Of a stretch of 34,730 nucleotides of DNA, positions 29,131 through 34,730 are shown in pieces (within the stretch, counting starts at the first letter, position 1; every line of letters starts with the position of its first letter). Below the pieces are notes generated by a model, which saw nothing but the letters and a program-made list of their open reading frames with translations, made no database searches and was not told the origin of the DNA. Made by a program: the position numbers and the translations under genes. The DNA comes from Candidatus Saccharimonadota bacterium (lineage in GTDB: Bacteria > Patescibacteriota > Saccharimonadia > Saccharimonadales > Saccharimonadaceae), in the NCBI GenBank assembly GCA_027492975.1, contig JAPUDS010000027.1, forward strand, positions 8,570-43,299. Direction: 5' to 3'.

Positions 29131-30201
29131 TTATTTTGCCTTTTTGAGGCTTAAACTAATCTTGCGGTTATCTTTGTCAACTTCGAGTACGCGGAAATTC
29201 TTGCGTTCGTTGAGCGTAAAGACCTTTTCAGGATCCGCTCCGTCACCGTCACCAAGTTCCGAAACGTGCACGAGAGCTTCGACAGCCGGACTGAGCTGTA
29301 CAAATGCGCCAAATGGCGTGATGCGCGTTACTGTACCTTCGACATCATCACCCTTCTTGAACTTTTCTACCTCTGAAAGCCATGGATCTTCCTGTAGCTG
29401 TTTGAGACTCAAGCTGAGGCGCTCTTTGTCGATAGCGATAACTTTCGCCTCGATATTCTGCCCGACCTTGACGTAGTCGGTTGGGTTACTCACCCGCTCC
29501 CAGCTGATTTCAGAGATATGGATCAACCCTTCGATACCCTCGACGTTCACGAACGCACCGTAGTCAACAACACCGGTGATGATACCTTTAACCGTATCGC
29601 CGATCTTAAGTTTTTCAAACCGCTCGCTCAAACCATCCTTGATCGCTTCCTTCTCAGAGAAGATAAGCTTGTTTGCCCGCCTGTCGGCATCGAGCACACG
29701 TGCTTTGATAGGTTTGCCGACGAGCGCATTGAGTCGCTGCAAGATTTCGTCCTTGTCAGCGCTGCCAACCCGCGGATAATGCTCGGCCGAAAGCTGACTG
29801 ACAGGCAAAAAGCCGCGCACACCTTCAAGCTCTATAAGCAGCCCGCCGCGGTTCGCGTCGTACGCCGTTACCTCTATAACTTCTTCGCTTTCAACCACGC
29901 GGGCGATCTCGTCCCAGCCGCGGTCTTTAGCAGCTTTACGGAGTGAGAGGAGCGAATACCCGTCCTCCATCTCTACTTCGATAACACTCGCTGTTACAGC
30001 GTCGCCTTCAGCGAGTTTTTGGCTAAACCCGACTTCGCGGCGCGGGACAATCCCAACACCGTGCGGCCCAAGGTCAACCAGTACTTCATGTTTTTTAACA
30101 CTCAGTACAATCCCCTCGACAACCTCACTGGCCGCGAGAGTTTTGATGTTCTCCTCTTTCAGGAGATCATCCATAGTAATAGTTTTTTTGGCATCTGCCA
30201 T
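29131..30201 (-). CDS. rpsA: 30S ribosomal protein S1 (four S1 domains)
   Basis: S1-type proteins hold mRNA on the small ribosomal subunit. The 356-residue protein has four S1/OB repeats: EGIVLSVKKHEVLVDLGPHG, a second ending GVRGFLPVSQLSAEHYP, a third with KGIITGVVDYGAFVNVEGIEGLIHISE, and a fourth with EGTVTRITPFGAFVQLSPAVEALVHVSE. It ends with the KISLSLKKAK typical of S1. Repeats 3 and 4 fit best, repeats 1 and 2 are divergent, as in other short S1. It has a strong promoter at 30305-30333 and a leader hairpin (30213-30241) that could permit autogenous control. Confidence 0.95.
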   Translation of the reverse strand: MADAKKTITMDDLLKEENIKTLAASEVVEGIVLSVKKHEVLVDLGPHGVGIVPRREVGFSQKLAEGDAVTASVIEVEMEDGYSLLSLRKAAKDRGWDEIARVVESEEVIEVTAYDANRGGLLIELEGVRGFLPVSQLSAEHYPRVGSADKDEILQRLNALVGKPIKARVLDADRRANKLIFSEKEAIKDGLSERFEKLKIGDTVKGIITGVVDYGAFVNVEGIEGLIHISEISWERVSNPTDYVKVGQNIEAKVIAIDKERLSLSLKQLQEDPWLSEVEKFKKGDDVEGTVTRITPFGAFVQLSPAVEALVHVSELGDGDGADPEKVFTLNERKNFRVLEVDKDNRKISLSLKKAK

Positions 30202-30212
30202 AGTTAACAGTT

Positions 30213-30241
30213 TGGTAGGTTTTGTCGTAAAAGCCCTACCA
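30213..30241 (-). promoter_or_regulatory. leader hairpin before rpsA
   Basis: TGGTAGG (minus strand, 30241-30235) pairs with CCTACCA (30219-30213), a 7-bp stem with a 15-base loop starting 11 nt upstream of the ATG. It covers the region where a ribosome-binding site is expected, and no clear Shine-Dalgarno is visible, as in autoregulated S1 leaders. Confidence 0.45.
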
Positions 30242-30304
30242 GGCTCCCTTCATAGTATATTTTCTCTCTAGGTACCGAAGGCACACAAAAAAGAATTACT
30301 TATC

Positions 30305-30333
30305 ATTGTACCTCTTATACCACCTCTTGTCAA
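30305..30333 (-). promoter_or_regulatory. rpsA promoter
   Basis: TTGACA (30333-30328) and TACAAT (30310-30305) on the minus strand, with 17-bp spacer, about 100 nt before the rpsA start. One mismatch from consensus, consistent with high expression. Confidence 0.75.
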
Positions 30334-30336
30334 AAA

Positions 30337-30795
30337 TTATTTCACCATCGGGTCATTGGCGCGTCTGCGCGACTGGAAAAGATACGTCACTCCTGCGCCA
30401 AGGATACTCAGCGTTACTGCTGTAGCGAAGACCTCACGAGGACCGGCACTCGGAATTTCACTGTTAGCAGGACCCGTCGCGGCAACATTGCCAGTGGATG
30501 AAGAAGAGCCAGATCCTGTCGAACCTGGAGTCGATGAACCCCCCGAACTACCGGACGAAGAAGTACCGCCAGTAGAAGAGCCCGTTTCACCACCCGAAGA
30601 ATTGTTCCCGCCTGTCTGAGACTGGCCAGTCGTATCACCACCTTGTGCATCTGAACTACTTGAACTAGGTGTATCTGTCGAAGTTACGTATGTTTTCTTT
30701 GCCCACCAAATTCCACCGGCAAGCAGCAAAGCGAGTGCGGCCGCTACTATCACAAAAGTCACTACTCCACCCTGTTCGTAGCGATGATTTTTCAT
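30337..30795 (-). CDS. Ser/Gly-rich anchored surface protein with EIPSAGP signal
   Basis: The 152-residue protein has an N-terminal membrane segment (11-32), a Ser/Gly/Thr-rich linker (about 40-110, with repeated SSG, GSS and TG units), then EIPSAGP (113-119), a second hydrophobic segment (120-140) and a basic tail (QSRRRANDP). The C-terminal pattern matches that of the surface protein at 26345. The low complexity may be a wall-spanning stalk or a flexible display tether. No catalytic motif is present. AAGGAG precedes the start. It is transcribed toward rpsA, but rpsA has its own promoter. Confidence 0.62.
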   Translation of the reverse strand: MKNHRYEQGGVVTFVIVAAALALLLAGGIWWAKKTYVTSTDTPSSSSSDAQGGDTTGQSQTGGNNSSGGETGSSTGGTSSSGSSGGSSTPGSTGSGSSSSTGNVAATGPANSEIPSAGPREVFATAVTLSILGAGVTYLFQSRRRANDPMVK

Positions 30796-30874
30796 ACGTG
30801 TCTCCTTGAAACTTTAACTAGGTTTAAATATACCAGTTTTTACAGAGTAGCGCAAGCGATAGTTCGCATGCTAC

Positions 30875-30886
30875 ACTAAGCTTAGT
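30875..30886 (+). promoter_or_regulatory. 12-bp palindrome at the ROK gene start, with -10 box
   Basis: ACTAAGCTTAGT is perfectly symmetric and abuts the ATG at 30887. The -10 box TACACT (30872-30877) overlaps it, and GTAGC/GCTAC arms flank the region upstream (30847-30875). The start would be leaderless; a repressor could bind here. Confidence 0.45.
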
Positions 30887-31720
30887 ATGTTGATCACCGT
30901 CGACACCGGAGGGACCAAAACGCTCGTTACGGCGTTCACCCGCCAGGGAAAGCCTGGTAGTGAATTTCGATTTCAGACCCCAAAGAATGAAGATGACTAC
31001 ATAGGCACTCTGGGAGAGCTATTACACGAGCAGTATATATCGCGCGGCCGTCGTATCGACGGCGTCGTTATCGCTGTGCCCGGCATGGTAAAGGATAACG
31101 TAGCGCATCATTGCCCCAATCTTGGTTGGCGTAATTTCGATATCGTGAAACGCTTGCAACCTCTGTTCGACACCGACACCCCTATATGGCTCGAAAATGA
31201 CGCCAATCTCGCCGGCCTTTCAGAGACTCTCCGGCTCAAAAAATCGCCGCGCAACAGTCTCTATGTCACTATCAGCACCGGCATCGGTACTGGCATCGTC
31301 GCTGAAGGTCGTATCGACCGCAATATGTCCATGAGCGAGGGTGGTCATATGCTCGTAGAATACGATGGCCGTATGCGTGAATGGGAGAGTTTCGCCTCTG
31401 GACGCGCCATACTCAGCACCTATGGAAAGTATGCACGCGATATCGACAACAAGCACATTTGGCGGCAGATCGCCGACAAGATTTCCCGCGGTTTTCTCGT
31501 GCTCATCCCTGTTGTTATGCCAGACGTTATCATCATCGGCGGCAGTATCGGCACCTACTATGATCGCTACAAGGACTCGCTCAAGCAGCTCGTCGCCGCG
31601 CAACTCCCTAGTCATATTCCTATGCCAGTGTTTCATCAAGCAAAATATCCCGAGGAGGCTGTGATTTATGGCTGCTACTACTACGGCGTTCAACAGCTTA
31701 CTACAGACGTTACAGACTGA
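30887..31720 (+). CDS. ROK family protein (sugar kinase-like)
   Basis: The 277-residue protein starts LITVDTGGTKTLVTAFTRQG, the ATP-binding loop of ROK proteins, and continues with IDGVVIAVPGMV, NDANLAGL, STGIGTGIVAEGRIDRN and IIIGGSIGTYYDRY. The zinc motif CxCGxxGCxE that follows the GH in most ROK kinases is absent: GHMLVEYDGRMREWESFAS has no cysteine. The protein is shorter than most glucokinases (about 300-320). There is no DNA-binding domain, so it is a kinase-type and not a repressor-type member. Sugar specificity is not readable. It overlaps the next gene by 53 nt. Confidence 0.82.
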   Translation: MLITVDTGGTKTLVTAFTRQGKPGSEFRFQTPKNEDDYIGTLGELLHEQYISRGRRIDGVVIAVPGMVKDNVAHHCPNLGWRNFDIVKRLQPLFDTDTPIWLENDANLAGLSETLRLKKSPRNSLYVTISTGIGTGIVAEGRIDRNMSMSEGGHMLVEYDGRMREWESFASGRAILSTYGKYARDIDNKHIWRQIADKISRGFLVLIPVVMPDVIIIGGSIGTYYDRYKDSLKQLVAAQLPSHIPMPVFHQAKYPEEAVIYGCYYYGVQQLTTDVTD

Positions 31721-32135
31721 TTTTCCTCGCATAACCTACTGCGTAGGAGATGACTTTCACTGGTCGCCGTCTGCTCGTACGGTGTATTTCCGTGCGAAGA
31801 GCACCGATATGGCGACACTACTCCACGAAACAGCTCACGCGCTGTTAGGCCATACCTCATATAACCGCGACATAGACCTCGTACACCTGGAGCGCGATGC
31901 CTGGAGCAAAACCGTCGAACTTGGCACAAGATATGGCGTTAACATAGACAACGAAACAGTCGAAACCGCACTCGATACTTACCGCGACTGGCTCCATGCT
32001 CGTAGTCTATGCCCAAAATGCCGTCAAAACGGCGTCCAGACGGCAGAAAATACCTACACCTGTGTCATATGCTCTCAGAAGTGGATCGTCAACGACGCGC
32101 GCTCCTGTGGCCTCAAACGACGCAAAATCAACTAA
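31668..32135 (+). CDS. ImmA/IrrE-like metallopeptidase with C-terminal zinc ribbon
   Basis: The 155-residue protein has LLHETAHALLGH (H53-E54-x-x-H57), the zinc-peptidase motif, with a downstream acidic ligand candidate (E75), as in ImmA/IrrE peptidases that cleave repressors. The C-terminal half has a four-cysteine ribbon (C115, C118, C132, C135). The start after GAGGAGG at 10 nt lies inside the ROK gene, so the two are translationally coupled. No repressor partner lies beside it, which is unusual for ImmA/IrrE pairs. Target and role are not known. The fold call rests on the motif and length. Confidence 0.65.
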   Translation: MAATTTAFNSLLQTLQTDFPRITYCVGDDFHWSPSARTVYFRAKSTDMATLLHETAHALLGHTSYNRDIDLVHLERDAWSKTVELGTRYGVNIDNETVETALDTYRDWLHARSLCPKCRQNGVQTAENTYTCVICSQKWIVNDARSCGLKRRKIN

Positions 32136-32160
32136 ATACCCTCTGTATGGAGGGTATTTA
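32133..32160. terminator. bidirectional terminator after the metallopeptidase
   Basis: TAAATACCCTC (32133-32143) pairs with GAGGGTATTTA (32150-32160), 11 bp with a six-base loop, and A/T-rich ends on both sides. Confidence 0.75.
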
Positions 32161-32165
32161 GTATA

Positions 32166-32190
32166 GGAAGGCGCTCTTCCTTTTATTTTT
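32166..32190 (+). terminator. second plus-strand terminator
   Basis: GGAAG (32166-32170) pairs with CTTCC (32176-32180), followed by TTTTATTTTT. It lies just after the first hairpin and overlaps the end of the KGG gene. Confidence 0.55.
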
Positions 32191-32383
32191 CAGTCGACTT
32201 ACGGCGGCGAGAGATACGACCACCCTTAGCACCAGCTATACGAGCAAGCTCGCGGTTTGCGGCAAAGCCGCCCGTGCGGCCAAGTTTGCCACCTTTCGCG
32301 CCGATTTGAGCGTAAAAGTCTTTGCCATGACGCATCTTGTTGGTTGCTGCAGCTTTTTTGCCGCCTTCTTTTGTTCCTGCCAT
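32183..32383 (-). CDS. KGG-repeat small basic protein
   Basis: The 66-residue protein has the KGG motif twice (IGAKGGKLGRTGG and AGAKGGRISRRR), plus an N-terminal KEGGKKAAAT. This belongs to the stress-induced KGG family (YciG/con-10 type), short, highly charged proteins thought to bind nucleic acid or protect the cell. A ribosome-binding site AAGGAG is 10 nt before the start. Its mRNA has a long leader with a hairpin (32416-32444). It stands alone, converging with the metallopeptidase gene. Confidence 0.75.
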   Translation of the reverse strand: MAGTKEGGKKAAATNKMRHGKDFYAQIGAKGGKLGRTGGFAANRELARIAGAKGGRISRRRKSTEK

Positions 32384-32415
32384 ATGAGGATCTCCTTCTT
32401 TTTGGGAAAAGAAAA

Positions 32416-32444
32416 ACAGCCGAACCTATCCTGGTTTCGCCTGT
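32416..32444 (-). promoter_or_regulatory. 5' leader hairpin of the KGG gene
   Basis: Minus-strand ACAG, CGAA and CC segments pair with GG, TTCG and CTGT, interrupted by single-base bulges (32444-32416). The stem is about 10 bp and lies 33 nt before the start codon. A -10 like TATAAC lies at 32470-32465. Confidence 0.4.
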
Positions 32445-32561
32445 CTACCCCTGTTCCCACTTATGTTATATCTCACACACGATATGTGTATGTTTAAATA
32501 TTAGCACATTGAACCGTTTATGTCAATATTTACGATAAGCTTTTTTATGGTGATAAAACTG

Positions 32562-32590
32562 TTGCATTTATTCACCGAGTGCTATATTCT
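32562..32590 (+). promoter_or_regulatory. promoter of the candidate small RNA
   Basis: TTGCAT (32562-32567) and TATTCT (32585-32590) have a 17-bp spacer. The start would be near 32597, and the terminator follows 35-65 nt later. Confidence 0.6.
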
Positions 32591-32596
32591 AGATAC

Positions 32597-32662
32597 AGGC
32601 ACCTGAAGCAGTTCATCTGCTTCAACCGAAAACGACCGTATCTGCGAGATCGGTCGTTTTTT
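32597..32662 (+). ncRNA. candidate 66-nt small RNA with two hairpins
   Basis: The predicted RNA has hairpin 1, TGAAGCAG/CTGCTTCA (32604-32611 with 32617-32624, 8 bp, 5-base loop), a short A-rich linker (ACCGAA), then a terminator hairpin: AACGACCG (32631-32638) with CGGTCGTT (32651-32658), extended by ATCT/AGAT around a GCG loop, and six T residues (32657-32662). There is no ORF or ribosome-binding site. The single-stranded linker could be a target-binding region. It has no match to a known RNA family that I recognise. Confidence 0.55.
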
Positions 32663-32758
32663 ATTTACGTAATAGAGATAAATTCTATGATTTTCTCACC
32701 CAAGTAGTACACAGAATGAATCTGGGATTCTGATTACTCTTTTTCCTTGAAATGCAGG

Positions 32759-33124
32759 TTAGATTTTCTGCCAGAAACAGAGTTTATAACCGTCAGGGTC
32801 TTTAACGACGAACTCCCGCCTGCCCCACGGCCAGTCGCGTGGTAGCGCTACGGCTGTAATATTTTGCGACCTGAGGTTTTCGTATGTCCGATCAACATCA
32901 TCAGACTGAATATAGATATACATACCACGCCCCTTTTCGCCCGACATCGAGTCACGCGCAAATTCATCTTCATCGCGTATCGGCACAAGCTCAATTTCGA
33001 GCTCGCCGAGTCTCACCACTGACAGATCATCCCTGGAAAGTGTTACTTCGAAACCAAGTTTTTTATAAAACTTCTCCGAGAGCGTATTGTCCTGCGCCCA
33101 AAATAACAGATGTGTGAATTTCAT
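32759..33124 (-). CDS. VOC (glyoxalase/bleomycin-resistance-like) family protein
   Basis: The protein is about 121 residues with one VOC module pair: MKFTHLLFWAQDNTLSEKFYKKLGF, VVRLGELEIELVP, YIYIQSDDVDRTYENLR, and FVVKDPDGYKLCFWQKI. Metal ligand positions are partly kept (His at residue 4, Glu in ELEIEL). A longer frame begins at 33139, but the -10 box GATAAT (33137-33132) and TTGAAA (33161-33156) place the start at the ATG 33124, which gives the usual MKFTHLLF beginning. Substrate not predictable. Confidence 0.8.
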   Translation of the reverse strand: MKFTHLLFWAQDNTLSEKFYKKLGFEVTLSRDDLSVVRLGELEIELVPIRDEDEFARDSMSGEKGRGMYIYIQSDDVDRTYENLRSQNITAVALPRDWPWGRREFVVKDPDGYKLCFWQKI

Positions 33125-33131
33125 ACTTGCC

Positions 33132-33161
33132 ATTATCATCGTAACTCAGCGTATATTTCAA
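33132..33161 (-). promoter_or_regulatory. promoter of the VOC gene, predicted leaderless
   Basis: TTGAAA (33161-33156) and GATAAT (33137-33132) on the minus strand with 18-bp spacer; seven bases separate the -10 box from the ATG at 33124. Confidence 0.6.
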
Positions 33162-33196
33162 GGTTTTTTATACAACAATTTAAGTGAGCTGTATAA

Positions 33197-33220
33197 AAAG
33201 AGGCCTTTCGGCCCCTTCTT
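33197..33220 (-). terminator. rRNA operon terminator
   Basis: GGCC/GGCC stem with GAAA loop and flanking AAG/CTT, followed on the minus strand by TTTTTAT. It lies 10 nt after the 5S 3' end. Confidence 0.75.
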
Positions 33221-33229
33221 ATATAATTC

Positions 33230-33331
33230 GGCATCGTGCTAGTTTCCCGCTTGCGCAGTATAATCGCCGCTGACGAGCTTAACTGCTGTGTTCGGAATGA
33301 GAACAGGTGTTTCCTCGTCGCCATGGACACC
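33230..33331 (-). rRNA. rrf: 5S ribosomal RNA
   Basis: On the minus strand the sequence has GGTGTCCATGGCGACGAGG at the 5' side, the conserved loop B/C segment CATTCCGAACACAGCAGTTA, and ends with GCACGATGCC. The ends GGTGTC and GATGCC pair (helix I, two G-U pairs). About 102 nt, slightly short; the exact ends are uncertain by a few bases. Confidence 0.9.
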
Positions 33332-33353
33332 GATGATGTGTCGCAAGCGACAC

Positions 33354-33384
33354 AGGAGTAAGGAGTAAGGAGTAAGGAGTAAGG
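33354..33384. repeat. heptamer tandem repeat AGGAGTA, 4.4 copies
   Basis: Exact copies of AGGAGTA start at 33354, 33361, 33368 and 33375, with a partial AGG at the end. The array lies in the 23S-5S spacer. Confidence 0.9.
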
Positions 33385-33406
33385 TTTGTGCCATAAAATG
33401 CAATTC

Positions 33407-33434
33407 CATACTTCATACTTCATACTTCATACTT
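33407..33434. repeat. heptamer tandem repeat CATACTT, 4 copies
   Basis: Exact copies of CATACTT at 33407, 33414, 33421 and 33428, 22 bases from the AGGAGTA array and with the same period. Confidence 0.9.
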
Positions 33435-33614
33435 CTGCGCCTACGGCGCATCATCGATGCTCATCGATACCTATTTGTTCAAATTGCTGACGTCAAAAGA
33501 ACTGACGTATACGGCAAGCATATGCTACTCACCAATTACTAGTCAAAACCTATCTCTGGTCGTTACAAACGGCCTTCGAAACCAAGATTAATGCGTTCTC
33601 GCGCAAAAATCTTG

Positions 33615-34730
<1,116 letters not shown>

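Larger units (their letters stand above)
32384..32758. other. 375-bp gap between KGG and VOC genes
   Basis: The minus-strand leader and promoter of the KGG gene fill 32384-32500. The plus strand carries a promoter and a candidate small RNA (32562-32662). A 6-bp hairpin CAGAAT/ATTCTG lies at about 32711-32731. No further ORF is supported. Confidence 0.5.
33335..33614 (-). other. 23S-5S intergenic spacer
   Basis: No tRNA is seen. It contains the two heptamer arrays, a short TACGGC/CGTAGG-like hairpin, a repeat of CTGACGT (about 33489 and 33503), and an inverted repeat AAGATT/AATCTT (about 33584-33613) near the 23S 3' end that could be part of a processing stem. Confidence 0.5.

Noticed and set aside
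27300-30201. nusA-infB operon
   Set aside because: No NusA-like protein precedes infB; the upstream gene is rpsA.
33354-33434. CRISPR-like array
   Set aside because: Units are contiguous 7-mers without spacers; simple tandem repeats.

Overview
The window looks like part of the chromosome of a Candidatus Saccharibacteria (TM7) or closely related CPR bacterium. The evidence is indirect. Housekeeping proteins are compact (a 587-residue IF-2, a 184-residue adenylate kinase). A B12-dependent ribonucleotide reductase sits beside nrdR, DUF5663-like proteins and a KGG-repeat protein are present, surface proteins end in an EIPS(T/A)GP-plus-membrane-helix signal, and several promoters place the -10 box 6-9 bases before the start codon (leaderless mRNAs). 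No species call is possible from the sequence alone.

Layout. Positions 1-3111 (minus strand): the first 72 codons of ileS at the left edge, a small CdiA-CT-like nuclease gene, a translational T-box riboswitch with an AUC (Ile) specifier, then an envelope set of LysM surface protein, VKOR and a thioredoxin-like protein. Positions 3195-6700: nrdJ and nrdR, with two NrdR boxes 32 bp apart at the nrdR promoter. Positions 6786-13416: ftsZ, ftsA, map, adk, yqeY, rpsU, recJ and a winged-helix regulator, all on the minus strand. Positions 13493-17588: a phosphoribosyltransferase-like gene divergent from priA, def and fmt (plus strand).

Positions 17574-23794 hold four minus-strand genes of unknown role: two DUF5663-type small proteins, a 1225-residue membrane/coiled-coil protein and a 516-residue acidic protein. 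Three of their promoter regions share a short motif. Facing them (23877-26280, plus strand) is an island of two high-G+C genes, a four-helix membrane protein and an Ala/Thr/Lys-rich secreted protein. Its codon use is unlike its neighbours, and it has long G+C-rich hairpins at gene ends and a heavily structured 5' leader. It resembles actinobacterial DNA, which would be notable because Saccharibacteria live on Actinobacteria, but that origin is an inference. A native-looking anchored surface protein follows at 26345.

Positions 27300-30795: infB, rpsA and a Ser/Gly-rich anchored protein (minus). Positions 30887-32135: a ROK protein overlapping an ImmA/IrrE-like metallopeptidase (plus). Then come a KGG protein, a candidate 66-nt small RNA, a VOC protein, 5S rRNA and the 3' part of 23S rRNA, which runs off the right edge. 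The 23S-5S spacer carries two different 7-bp tandem repeats.

The best candidates for undescribed biology are the T-box now separated from ileS by a toxin-like nuclease gene, the 17.6-23.8 kb gene set with its shared promoter motif, the neighbouring high-G+C island, and the small RNA at 32.6 kb.
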